Counted from the first letter of the stretch, positions 16,638 to 24,372 are shown. The stretch is 31,169 nucleotides of DNA from an uncultured Lachnospiraceae bacterium (GCA_910585995.1 CAJUGG010000097.1:1-31169); one strand, 5' to 3'. Numbers and translations are program-made. The notes: generated from the letters alone by a model not told the origin.

Positions 16638-17373
16638 GGATCAGTCTCTATTAAATGAGATTACGGTGGAGGAAGCAGAGGGGGGTCGTGGGGGCTATCG
16701 TTATCAGATGAACAGCAATGAGAAACTGTATCTGCTGGCGGAGTGTCTGAGGCATCAGGTGCTGCCAGGGAGCGAACAGAGTGTCACGTCCGGGGGATCG
16801 GCTTCTTCAGGGGTGAATTATGAGGATTTTGAGGGAACTTATGCGTTTGTGATGAACAGACAGGGACCTACGGAACGAGAGATCACAGATGCGCAGGTCT
16901 ATGAGATCTGCAATCGGGAGCTGAATGTGTTAAAAGAGCTTGGGGTGCTGCCTGACAGTGTGAAGGACGTGGAGCCTTCGGCGTACAGTGCGGTATTATA
17001 TTCGGCGATTGATGTGTTAGAGCCGCAGAATAATATGCCGGTGTGGAGGGTAAGTCTGTCCACGAGCCAACAGAATCTCAAAAAAGCTAACCAGGTGATT
17101 GATCTGTATCTGGATGCGCAGACGGGAAAGGTGTATTCTTTTTATGTGCGGACGGAATGGACGTGGGGGGAGATAAAGCCGCAGGAGATGATAGAGAAGT
17201 GGGGGAGTTATCTGGGGCTTACGAAAGGAACGGAGTATACGTCGGATAATCCACTACTGGAGACGACGGATTATTATAAAAAATATCAGTTTCCGGGGAT
17301 GGATGAAGGGGCGACGATTGTGACGGTTGGGTTTTATGAGGGCATCAATGAGTTGTTTATACGGGTGACGTGA
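16546..17373 (+). CDS. Membrane-anchored extracytoplasmic protein of the two-component operon
   Basis: This 275-residue protein has an N-terminal signal anchor (about 7-23, after MEKKR). The rest is outside the cell, with no further membrane segment. I do not recognise the family. The layout (short inside tail, one helix, then beta-strand-rich domain with YLDAQTGKVYSFYVRT near 190) recalls anchored accessory proteins such as YycH/YycI or PepSY-like modules that regulate partner kinases, but similarity is only of form. It begins 92 bases inside the kinase gene, yet AGGAGG at 16531-16536 lies 9 bases before its ATG, so the start is secure. It is followed by a 177-base G-rich gap and then the amidase. 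Confidence 0.75.
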   Translation: MEKKRTIQLAVLLAAVVAFSVLGPEQIARYKDQSLLNEITVEEAEGGRGGYRYQMNSNEKLYLLAECLRHQVLPGSEQSVTSGGSASSGVNYEDFEGTYAFVMNRQGPTEREITDAQVYEICNRELNVLKELGVLPDSVKDVEPSAYSAVLYSAIDVLEPQNNMPVWRVSLSTSQQNLKKANQVIDLYLDAQTGKVYSFYVRTEWTWGEIKPQEMIEKWGSYLGLTKGTEYTSDNPLLETTDYYKKYQFPGMDEGATIVTVGFYEGINELFIRVT

Positions 17374-17550
17374 TAAGAGGAGGACACCACTGCGGGGGTG
17401 CTTGGGGTGAGGGAGGAATGAATGAGAAAGGTTTTGGGGATGATGCAGGTTGGATGCAGAGTGGGGATAGAATGGGATGGATGAGAGGGAGTGTGAAAAA
17501 GGAGAAAGGGTGTGGGGTACTGACAGGATGGCGGAAAGGGATGACAGGAA
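17374..17550 (+). other. G-rich, C-poor gap before the amidase
   Basis: This 177-base stretch is extremely purine-rich on the + strand, with many GGG/GGGG runs and few C. A 68-codon frame crosses it (17370-17576), but its product is a low-complexity mix of Gly, Trp, Met and Lys without a convincing start signal. I see no promoter or terminator in it. Confidence 0.5.
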
Positions 17551-18354
17551 TTGAAGTGGAGTATTCGAAGGGTTGAGATTGTGGCTGCGGGAGTGGTATT
17601 GGTGCTTTTGCTGGTCTGGATGGGGAGTGCGGCGGTCTGGTCTGGCAGAGGGGATGCGATGGGAGAGAAAAGGAGAGAAGAGGAGGTCTTGAGAGGACAG
17701 ATACCGAATCGGATGGATCTGGCGAGAGGGCTTTTGGGGGGAACGGAGAAAGAGTATCGGTACTATACGGGACGGGAGAGGGGTGTTAAGAGGGAGCCGG
17801 GAGAGATTGTGGTGGCAATTGATCCGGGGCATGGGGGAGCGGATGATGGGTGTGTGAGAAGAGGGGTGAAGGAGAAGGATGTGAATCTTGAGATTGCTAA
17901 GAAGGTGCAGAGCAAGCTTTTGGGGATGGGGTATCAGGCAGTGCTGGTGCGGGAGGAGGATGAGTTTATGACGCTTTCTAAGAGGGTGAAGGCGGCTAAG
18001 AGGGTACATGCGGATGTGTATGTGAGTATTCATCAAAATTCCAGTGATATATCGAAGGCAAAGGGGGTGGAGGCTTATTATAGCGGACAGTTTGCAAAAG
18101 AGGACAGTCAGAGGCTGGCGGAGCTTTTGCATGAGCAGGTGTTGTTGGCTACTGGGGCAAACAAACGTTCGATCTACGAGTGGGAGGAGTTTCATGTGAT
18201 TCGGGAGTCGGTGATGCCTTCTTGTCTGATTGAGACGGGGTTTTTGACGAATGTTTCTGAGCGGCAGCAATTGGCGGATGATTCGTATCAGGAGAAGGTT
18301 GCGGATGGGATTGCCTCCGGGATTGATCTGTATTTTCAGCCGGAGGCAGAGTGA
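17551..18354 (+). CDS. N-acetylmuramoyl-L-alanine amidase (Amidase_3 family)
   Basis: This zinc enzyme cuts the bond between muramic acid and the peptide stem of peptidoglycan. The 267-residue protein has an N-terminal membrane anchor (about 8-30, after KWSIRR), a linker, and a catalytic domain from about residue 85. The zinc ligands and catalytic residues are visible in VVAIDPGHGGADDG, KDVNLEIAKK, YVSIHQNSSD and CLIETGFLTN. An in-frame TGA at 17542 limits the start. TTG 17551 keeps the positive N-terminal tail but has only an AGGA immediately before it. GTG 17581 is the alternative. It closes the signalling operon. Its stop lies 6 bases from the stop of the opposing ABC-F gene. Codon use is unusually G-rich. 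Confidence 0.92.
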   Translation: MKWSIRRVEIVAAGVVLVLLLVWMGSAAVWSGRGDAMGEKRREEEVLRGQIPNRMDLARGLLGGTEKEYRYYTGRERGVKREPGEIVVAIDPGHGGADDGCVRRGVKEKDVNLEIAKKVQSKLLGMGYQAVLVREEDEFMTLSKRVKAAKRVHADVYVSIHQNSSDISKAKGVEAYYSGQFAKEDSQRLAELLHEQVLLATGANKRSIYEWEEFHVIRESVMPSCLIETGFLTNVSERQQLADDSYQEKVADGIASGIDLYFQPEAE

Positions 18355-18360
18355 GGGGAG

Positions 18361-20277
18361 TTATTCGCAGAGGTTTTCCCATTCTTCGTAGAGGCTTTCT
18401 AATTCGGTTAGGAGAGCCTCTTTTTCTTGGGAGAGTTTGGTGACTTCTGTTATGTTGGTAAAGATCTCTTCCTGGGTGAGAAGCTGGTCGATCTCTTTGT
18501 CTCGTGCTTCTAATGTTTCAATTTGTGTCTCTATGCGCTTGAGATCGTTTTGCTTTTTGCGAAGCTGTGCCTGGAGTTCTTTTTGTTGTTTCCAGGAGAG
18601 TTTGGATTCGGATTCGGAGAGTTCTGTTGTGTCCGGGCTGAGGGGATCGGAAGCAGCAGTAAAGTGTGTCATCGTCTCTTTTTTCTCGATATAATAATCG
18701 TAATTGCCGATGTAGTTGGTCAGGGACTGGTCGGCCAGGTCTAAGATTCGCGTGGCAGTCATGTTGATAAAATACCGGTCGTGGGAGACGAAGAGGACGG
18801 TGCCGGTATATTGGTTCAGCGCCTGCTCTAAGATCTCTTTGGAGACGATATCCAGATGGTTGGTTGGCTCGTCGAGGATTAAGAAGTTGGCCTCGGAGAG
18901 CATCAGTTTGGCTAAAGATACCCGGCCACGTTCGCCGCCGCTTAGGTCCTGGATGCGTTTGAAAACGTCGTCGCCTGTAAATAAAAAGGCCGCTAAGACA
19001 TTTCGGATCTTGGTGTTTGTCAGGGTGGGGTAGGCGTCGCTAAGTTCTTCAAATACGGTTTTTTCCCTATGCAGGACGTGGTGTTCCTGGTCGTAATAGC
19101 CGATTTTGACTCTGGCGCCTAATGTAAATTCGCCTGCATCGGCGGGGAGGACGCCGTTTAGTATCTTCAGGATAGTTGTTTTGCCGGTGCCGTTACTGCC
19201 GATTAGGGCTACGCGTTCGCCTCGTTTGATCTCAAAGTTCAGATCGGTAAAGAGAGTCTGAGGCGGAAAGGATTTGCTGAGGCGCTCGACGGTTAGTACA
19301 TCGTTGCCGCTTGGATAACGGGGTTCTAGCTGGATGTGCATATCGGTGCGGGCTTCAGTAGGCTTTTCTAGGACTTCCATCTTATCTAACATCTTTTCCC
19401 GGCTCTCGGCGCGGCGAATGGATTTTTCCCGGTTGAAGGATTTGAGACGGGCGATCACTTCTTCTTGGTGTTTGATCTCTTTTTGCTGGTTTAGATAGGC
19501 TTGCAGCCGGGCGTCTCTTAGCTGTGCTCTTTTCTGGGCATAGTCAGTGTAGTTGCCGCTAAAGGTGGTGACGATGCCTTGATCGATCTCGACGATCTTG
19601 GTGACGACGCGATTGAGAAAATAGCGGTCGTGAGAGACGATGATCACGGCGCCCTGGTAGTTCATCAGAAAGGTCTCAAGCCAGGTGATGGAGTTCATAT
19701 CCAGATGGTTGGTTGGCTCGTCCAATAAAATGATATCCGGACGGGAGAGTAGGAGTTTGCCTAGACTAACTCTTGTTTTCTGGCCACCGGAGAGCGTGTC
19801 AACGGTCTTGGAAAAATCGGATTCGGTAAAGCCTAAGCCTTTGAGGACGCCGGTGATCTCGCTTTTCCAGGCGTAGCCGTTTTGTTGTTCGAAGGTGTGA
19901 TTGAGGTGGTCGTAAGTGTTCATCAGGGTTTCTAGTGTGTCACCTTCGGCGTGTTTCATGGACTGTTCTAATTCCCGCATACGGGCTTCGATGGCCAGGA
20001 TGTCTTTTTTAACGGTTAAGAGTTCATCGAAGATCGTGTTGTCAGAGGTCATCTCCTGGTGCTGGGCTAAGTAGCCGATGGTCTTGCCGCGGGTGAGGAT
20101 GACTTGTCCGTCATCGGCGGGGAGTTCTCCGATGATAATTTTTAGAAGGGTCGATTTGCCGGCACCGTTGATGCCGACGATGGCGGTTTTTTCGCGTTCT
20201 TCTATATGAAAGGAAGCATTGTTCAGGACGATGTGGTCGCCGAATGCTTTGTGAATGTTTTGACATGATAGGATCAT
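18361..20277 (-). CDS. ABC-F family ATPase (YdiF/Uup-like ribosome-associated)
   Basis: ABC-F proteins are soluble twin ATPases that act on the ribosome, either rescuing stalled translation or protecting from antibiotics. This 638-residue protein has two complete ABC modules. The first has GINGAGKST near 35-43, LSGGQKTR and ILLDEPTNHLD. The second has GSNGTGKTT near 365, LSGGERGR and LILDEPTNHLD. A charged inter-domain linker (about 240-320) would form the arm reaching the ribosomal P site, and a Lys/Glu-rich C-terminal coiled coil spans about 565-635. There are no membrane segments. The long C-terminal coiled coil resembles YdiF/Uup rather than the short resistance types, so a housekeeping role is more likely. 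The gene has its own promoter and is divergent from the secreted protein gene. Confidence 0.93.
   Translation of the reverse strand: MILSCQNIHKAFGDHIVLNNASFHIEEREKTAIVGINGAGKSTLLKIIIGELPADDGQVILTRGKTIGYLAQHQEMTSDNTIFDELLTVKKDILAIEARMRELEQSMKHAEGDTLETLMNTYDHLNHTFEQQNGYAWKSEITGVLKGLGFTESDFSKTVDTLSGGQKTRVSLGKLLLSRPDIILLDEPTNHLDMNSITWLETFLMNYQGAVIIVSHDRYFLNRVVTKIVEIDQGIVTTFSGNYTDYAQKRAQLRDARLQAYLNQQKEIKHQEEVIARLKSFNREKSIRRAESREKMLDKMEVLEKPTEARTDMHIQLEPRYPSGNDVLTVERLSKSFPPQTLFTDLNFEIKRGERVALIGSNGTGKTTILKILNGVLPADAGEFTLGARVKIGYYDQEHHVLHREKTVFEELSDAYPTLTNTKIRNVLAAFLFTGDDVFKRIQDLSGGERGRVSLAKLMLSEANFLILDEPTNHLDIVSKEILEQALNQYTGTVLFVSHDRYFINMTATRILDLADQSLTNYIGNYDYYIEKKETMTHFTAASDPLSPDTTELSESESKLSWKQQKELQAQLRKKQNDLKRIETQIETLEARDKEIDQLLTQEEIFTNITEVTKLSQEKEALLTELESLYEEWENLCE
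18390..18425 (+). terminator. Terminator for the amidase operon inside the opposing ABC-F gene
   Basis: AGAGGCT (18390-18396) pairs with AGCCTCT (18415-18421), extended inward by a few pairs, and TTTTT runs through 18421-18425. On the + strand this is a plausible intrinsic terminator 36 bases after the amidase stop, embedded in the antisense of the ABC-F 3' end. On the minus strand, a GCCTCCGG/CCGGAGGC hairpin (18313-18347) inside the amidase 3' end follows the ABC-F stop but lacks a T-run. Confidence 0.5.
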
Positions 20278-20312
20278 AAGTTTGGTCTCCGTTCGTTTGC
20301 ATAGTTCTTTTT

Positions 20313-20341
20313 ATTATAGCGGAAATGATGGGAGGATGCAA
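20313..20341 (-). promoter_or_regulatory. Promoter of the ABC-F gene
   Basis: Read on the minus strand, TTGCAT and TATAAT are separated by 17 bases, with the -10 at 20318-20313. It lies about 36 bases before the ABC-F start, so the leader is short and the large palindrome is not part of the transcript. Confidence 0.6.
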
Positions 20342-20363
20342 ATGTTTTTGTGGGGTGGGGGAC

Positions 20364-20557
20364 GGCCAGAGCGAGAACACGGGCGGGGGACTCGTACAAA
20401 GGTCTGCATAGAGTGTATCGGACAGTTTTTCGTTTTTGTGTGAACCGGTCGTACACGCAAGCGTGTTCGCCTGGTTCACACAAAAACGAAAAACTGTCCG
20501 CTCCAATCTACACAGCACTCTTTGTGCGAGTCCCCCGCCCGTGTTTTCGCTCTGGCC
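20364..20557. repeat. 194-nt near-perfect palindrome between divergent genes
   Basis: The outer arms (20364-20401 and 20520-20557) pair over 38 bp with only two G-T wobbles (20375 with 20546, 20395 with 20526). The inner arms (20419-20446 and 20473-20500) pair perfectly over 28 bp. A 26-base loop contains its own ACACGC/GCGTGT stem. The segments between inner and outer arms (20402-20418, 20501-20519) are related but diverged. It fills most of the gap between the minus-strand promoter at 20341 and the + promoter at 20597. The direct repeat TGGGGTGGGG occurs at 20351-20360 and 20585-20594. It encodes no convincing protein. It could be a foldback/MITE-type element or a cruciform-forming regulatory spacer. 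Confidence 0.92.
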
Positions 20558-20596
20558 TGGGGCTGGGAGGCGGAGATACATTACTGGGGTGGGGTA

Positions 20597-20624
20597 TTGA
20601 CAGGGATGAAAAATGTGGTAAAAT
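20597..20624 (+). promoter_or_regulatory. Promoter of the secreted transglutaminase-like protein gene
   Basis: A perfect TTGACA (20597-20602) is followed after 16 bases by TAAAAT (20619-20624) with a TGG extension. Transcription would start near 20631, downstream of the palindrome, about 70 bases before the start codon. Confidence 0.75.
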
Positions 20625-20697
20625 AGGGGTGTGGCAGGACATTCGTTGTGTGTATGAGGGCGGATGGGCACAAAATAAGGAAAAGGAGAAGAAAGTG

Positions 20698-23412
20698 ATG
20701 AAGGAATGGAAGAACAGGCTCAGGCGTGGGCTCGCGGTGTCTTTGGCGGTGGCTGTGATTGGCAGTTGTCTGCATGTGGACGCTTTGCCGGTGTTTGCAG
20801 CGGAGCAGGCAGGGGATGATGTGGTTACAGAAGAGATGGTGACGCAGAACATACCAGTGTCGGAGGGAGAGCTTGCTGATTCGGATGAGTTGTTTGCTGG
20901 GTATGTGGAGAAAGTTTTTTATGAGGGACTGAATGAGGGGATCTCTACACTCGGTAACGTCGGGGAAGACAGGCTGCAGGGGGAATACAATCAGAAGATT
21001 TATGCGGTGTTGAAGGATAAGGTAAGACAGATTGCAGCGGGTACGCAGAGGAGTACGGAGATTTCGCTGACGTTTCAGGAGCTGGGGCTTCAAAATCTGT
21101 CCTGGACAGCGTGGGAATTGGGTTATCCTTCGAGTCCGGAACTGGCATTTCAAGTGGCAGAACAAAAGTGTGAGGAATTGATCAGCACGAGTGATCTTAT
21201 GATGTATCTGTTGATGGACTGCCCGTATGAGCTTTATTGGTTTGATAAAGTGAGTGGTATGAACAGGGGTTATTCCATGCGATATACGGGTCAGTCGATG
21301 ACGGTTTCGGGTATCTATATTTCTTTTGTGGTATCCAATGAATATCGTTATGGAAATGACGCGTTTACCGTGGATTCTGCTAAGATTTCGAAGATTCCGG
21401 CGGCTGTTGCCAATGCGAAGAGGATTGTGCAGGCCAATGAGAATAAAACGGATTATGAGAAACTGGTAGCGTATCGGCAGAAGATCTGTGAGCTGGTCTC
21501 TTATAATTATGCGGCAGCGGAAACATCGAATCCTTCGGACTTGAATCCCTGGCAGTTGATCTGGGTATTTGACAATGATCCTTCGACCAATGTGGTATGT
21601 GAGGGTTATGCGAAGGCATTTCAGTATCTGTGTGATCTGTCCACATTTGCAGATACGATTTGCTATACGGTCACTGGTTTGATGGATGGCGGGACGGGTG
21701 CCGGACTTCATATGTGGAATGTGGTCACGATGGACGGCAAGAATTATCTGGTGGATGTGACCAATTGTGATGAAGGTACGATTGGGGCAGACGATCAGTT
21801 GTTTTTGGCAGGAGCATATGGAAGTGTCACAGGGGCTTATATTGTCGATTGTGGGTATGCTTCGGTAGCTTATGGGTATGATCCGGAGATGCTTGGGCTG
21901 TACGGCAGCGAGATCCTGACGTTGTCGGCATCTGATTATGTGCCGAAGATCATTCCGATGGTGAGTGCTTCTCAGAGAGGGACGGTTACATATGGAGATC
22001 CGGTGGATGCAAAGCATATCCAGGGGACTGCCACGGCAGACGGCACAGAGATCGCAGGTACGTTTTCCTGGGCGTCGGATGTGACTTCTTATGGAGCGGC
22101 TGGCACGAAGACGTTAAAAGCGATCTTTTCACCGAATCAGGCAGATGTGTATGAAAAGATGATCGTAATGGTGAATCTCACGGTGTCTCCGGCAGATTAT
22201 CAGGTGACGGTAACGACTTCTCAGGATATTCGTCTTGGTGATGGAACATTTGTTCAGCCGACGTTTACGGGCGTCAGTCATGAGGCGGTGGCAGGTACAC
22301 TGACTTATACGTATAATCAGCAGACGATGACTTACGATCAGTTGAAAGCAGCACTGTCTGGCCTGACTACCGCGGATATGACAGTGACCGTGGGTTATTC
22401 TTTTGTCGCAGCGGATGCCAATTATATAACTACAGCCAAGACAGGTACACTGACGTTTACGCTCAAACAGATTACATTCGCTCCAGGAGAGTCTGACAAC
22501 AATGGACAGAATCATCCTAGTGACTGGAATACGCCGGATAACAAGGATGAAGATGGTGCAACATCCGGTGTTGTGGAGGGCACAGGCAATCCAGGCGATA
22601 CGGCTGTCTATGGGACAAAGCTTATCAGTGCAACTCCGACGAAATTTAATACGATCATGCTGAACTGGGATGCCGTAGCGGGCGCGACATCGTATGAAAT
22701 CTATTATTCGACTTCTTCGGATTCTGGATTTAAGCGTCTGGCCAATGTGAAGAAGACTTTTTATAAATTCTCCAAGGCAAAATGCGGCGTGACGTATTAT
22801 TTCCAGATGCGGGTATGCCAGAAGAAGATCAAGAGTGAATTTGGTCCTGTTTCTTATGCAAAAACAGATCTGACAGGCTCTACGATGCTTCAGGTGAAGA
22901 AGACGACCTATAACAGTGTCTCTCTGAAATGGAGCAAGGTGGCAGGCGCTAAGAAGTATGAGATCTTCTATGCAGACTCCATTGGCGGAACCTGGCAGTC
23001 TTTGGGGTTAAAAGGCGGCACCAGCTTTACTCATCGGAAACTGGTGACAGGCGCTACGTATTATTATCAGGTTCGTCCAGTGAGAGATTCTTTCCAGGGA
23101 AGCTGGTCCAACGGAGTATCCACAACGACCCGTCTGGAAAATGTCTCTAAACTAAAGGTACAGGCGTCCGGTGCAGACCGGTTGAAGGTCAGCTTTAGAA
23201 AGGTCAAGGGAGCAAGTCAGTATGTGATCCTGAGAGCAGACAGCGTTGATGGAGACTATGAAGTGATCGGCCGCACTGGTAAGTCCTCTTATATGGATAC
23301 AGGGCTGAGAAGTGGCACGACGTATTTCTATAAAGTGTACGCAATTTCCGGGCCTTACAGGACAAAAGAGACAGAGCCTGTAGGACAGACTACGAAGATT
23401 CCGAAAAAATAA
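20698..23412 (+). CDS. Large secreted protein: transglutaminase-like domain plus three fibronectin type III domains
   Basis: This 904-residue surface or secreted protein has a signal peptide (1-34: MKEWKNRLRR, hydrophobic core, then PVFA-AE). A transglutaminase-like fold has the triad Cys301 (VVCEGYAKAF), His338 (GLHMWNVV) and Asp353 (YLVDVTNCD), suggesting a peptidase or cross-linking activity. Two beta modules follow at about 415-590. A Asn/Asp/Gly linker (595-635) leads to three fibronectin type III repeats (about 638-725, 727-815, 816-900), each with W...V.GA..YEI and TYYY.VR-like strands. No LPXTG or binding-repeat anchor is seen. The frame is open upstream through the palindrome, but ATG 20698 has AAGGAG at 20683-20688 and begins the signal peptide. 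IGSC at 21-24 is a weak alternative lipobox. Confidence 0.88.
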   Translation: MKEWKNRLRRGLAVSLAVAVIGSCLHVDALPVFAAEQAGDDVVTEEMVTQNIPVSEGELADSDELFAGYVEKVFYEGLNEGISTLGNVGEDRLQGEYNQKIYAVLKDKVRQIAAGTQRSTEISLTFQELGLQNLSWTAWELGYPSSPELAFQVAEQKCEELISTSDLMMYLLMDCPYELYWFDKVSGMNRGYSMRYTGQSMTVSGIYISFVVSNEYRYGNDAFTVDSAKISKIPAAVANAKRIVQANENKTDYEKLVAYRQKICELVSYNYAAAETSNPSDLNPWQLIWVFDNDPSTNVVCEGYAKAFQYLCDLSTFADTICYTVTGLMDGGTGAGLHMWNVVTMDGKNYLVDVTNCDEGTIGADDQLFLAGAYGSVTGAYIVDCGYASVAYGYDPEMLGLYGSEILTLSASDYVPKIIPMVSASQRGTVTYGDPVDAKHIQGTATADGTEIAGTFSWASDVTSYGAAGTKTLKAIFSPNQADVYEKMIVMVNLTVSPADYQVTVTTSQDIRLGDGTFVQPTFTGVSHEAVAGTLTYTYNQQTMTYDQLKAALSGLTTADMTVTVGYSFVAADANYITTAKTGTLTFTLKQITFAPGESDNNGQNHPSDWNTPDNKDEDGATSGVVEGTGNPGDTAVYGTKLISATPTKFNTIMLNWDAVAGATSYEIYYSTSSDSGFKRLANVKKTFYKFSKAKCGVTYYFQMRVCQKKIKSEFGPVSYAKTDLTGSTMLQVKKTTYNSVSLKWSKVAGAKKYEIFYADSIGGTWQSLGLKGGTSFTHRKLVTGATYYYQVRPVRDSFQGSWSNGVSTTTRLENVSKLKVQASGADRLKVSFRKVKGASQYVILRADSVDGDYEVIGRTGKSSYMDTGLRSGTTYFYKVYAISGPYRTKETEPVGQTTKIPKK

Positions 23413-23430
23413 CTGGCTTTATTGTCAGAA

Positions 23431-23518
23431 GGGACTGTCATAAATGAACGCCCTGTCTTGATAAAGGTTTGATACATTAGACCTTTATCGAGACGGGGCG
23501 TCTATTTTGCGACAGCCC
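23431..23518. repeat. 88-nt palindromic (MITE-like) element after the secreted-protein gene
   Basis: The core stem runs 23448-23473 with 23476-23501: 26 pairs, no mismatch, four G-U wobbles on the + strand. The ends GGGACTGTC (23431-23439) and GACAGCCC (23511-23518) are inverted repeats with one bulged base, like insertion-sequence termini. It begins 18 bases after the stop codon and is followed by TCTATTTT inside the outer arms, so it may double as the transcript's 3' hairpin. No transposase is present. The rest of the gap to rex (23519-23648) shows nothing I can name. Confidence 0.8.
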
Positions 23519-23648
23519 ATAAAATCTGGGAGAGATTTGGACCATATTGAAACGTCTGGTGGATGAATATTTTCAGAAAAATCAACTTTTGCTAGAGTAT
23601 TTGCTACATGGTGTATAAGGGAAAATGTCGACTTTCCTATTAAAATAT

Positions 23649-23677
23649 TTGACAAGAAAATGGCAAAAGGGTATACT
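23649..23677 (+). promoter_or_regulatory. rex promoter
   Basis: TTGACA (23649-23654) and TATACT (23672-23677) are spaced by 17 bases, close to consensus. Transcription would begin near 23684, about 25 bases before the rex start. No clear Rex operator palindrome overlaps it. Confidence 0.8.
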
Positions 23678-23708
23678 GAAGTCATAAATACTTTGGGAGG
23701 CTATACAC

Positions 23709-24344
23709 ATGGAAGAAAGAGAAATATCGAAAGCGGTAATAAAGAGACTGCCGAGATATTACAGGTATCTAGGAGAGATACTGAACAATGGAATTGAGCG
23801 GATTTCTTCTGGAGAACTGAGTGGGAAAATGCAAGTGACTGCGTCTCAGATTCGCCAGGATTTAAATAATTTCGGAGGATTTGGGCAGCAGGGATATGGA
23901 TATAATGTAAAATATCTCTATGATGAGATCGGCAAGATCCTTGGTGTAAACAGGATGCATTCGATGATTATTATCGGCGGCGGTAATTTTGGACATGCGT
24001 TGGCGAATTATGACTTTGAAAAGAATGGATTTGCCACAAAAGCGATCTTTGATATCCGTCATGAGCTGGCAGGGACTTCCATTCGGGGGATTCCGGTGCT
24101 GATGATGGACCAGTTAGAAGAATATATTGAGAGAGAGAATATTGAGATTGCGGTATTGACACTGCCCAAAAGCAAGGTGGCAGAGGTGGCAGACCGGCTG
24201 GTGAAGTGTGGGATCCGGGCACTTTGGAATTTTGCGCACCTGGATCTGGACGTACCGGATGATGTGGTGGTGGAAAATGTGCATCTGGTGGACAGTCTGA
24301 TGCAGCTGTCTTACCGCATCAGCAACTATGAGGAAGAATTATAA
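23709..24344 (+). CDS. rex: Redox-sensing transcriptional repressor Rex
   Basis: Rex binds DNA when NADH is low relative to NAD and represses fermentation and electron-disposal genes. The 211-residue length is typical. The N-terminal winged helix (1-80) includes AVIKRLPRYYRYL and the recognition segment VTASQIRQDLNNFGGFGQQGYGY. The Rossmann domain starts with MIIIGGGNFGHALANY near residue 86 and continues with GIRALWNFAHLDLDVP and VENVHLVDSLMQLSYRI. The last segment is the domain-swapped C-terminal helix. GGGAGG precedes the ATG. It has its own promoter and terminator. In an acetogen it would link the NADH/NAD ratio to ethanol, hydrogen or reductive-pathway genes, but targets cannot be read here. 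Confidence 0.97.
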   Translation: MEEREISKAVIKRLPRYYRYLGEILNNGIERISSGELSGKMQVTASQIRQDLNNFGGFGQQGYGYNVKYLYDEIGKILGVNRMHSMIIIGGGNFGHALANYDFEKNGFATKAIFDIRHELAGTSIRGIPVLMMDQLEEYIERENIEIAVLTLPKSKVAEVADRLVKCGIRALWNFAHLDLDVPDDVVVENVHLVDSLMQLSYRISNYEEEL

Positions 24345-24372
24345 AAAAGTAGCAGTATCGCTGCTTGGTAAG

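Noticed and set aside
17390..17420. G-quadruplex before the amidase
   Set aside because: Only three runs of three or more G lie close together (GGGGG, GGGG, GGG). The fourth needs a loop of about 20 bases, so a stable three-tier structure is doubtful.
17370..17576. 68-codon + strand frame between the anchored-protein gene and the amidase
   Set aside because: It starts with a GTG overlapping the previous stop, has no ribosome site, and the product is low-complexity Gly/Trp/Met/Lys that simply reflects the G-rich DNA. It also overlaps the amidase start.
20350..20697. Upstream extension of the secreted-protein reading frame through the palindrome
   Set aside because: The frame is open but would bury the signal peptide, and the promoter and AAGGAG fit the ATG at 20698.
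20721..20769. Lipoprotein box (IGSC) in the secreted-protein signal peptide
   Set aside because: Gly at -2 is atypical and a better type I signal peptidase site (VFA-AE) follows, so it is called secreted with only a note on the alternative.
20581..22017. 478-codon minus-strand frame opposite the secreted-protein gene
   Set aside because: Its product is rich in Ile, His and Arg without any domain, as expected for antisense of a real gene. The + strand frame has a signal peptide and recognisable domains.
23600..23708. Rex operator at the rex promoter
   Set aside because: No TTGTGA/TCACAA- or TTGTTAA/TTAACAA-type palindrome is visible near 23649-23677, so autoregulation could not be supported.
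23567..23730. Open + strand frame of about 50 codons just before rex
   Set aside because: It has no start signal, ends in the wrong frame inside rex and overlaps the strong rex promoter. A vague resemblance to a recombinase tail is not enough to call a pseudogene.
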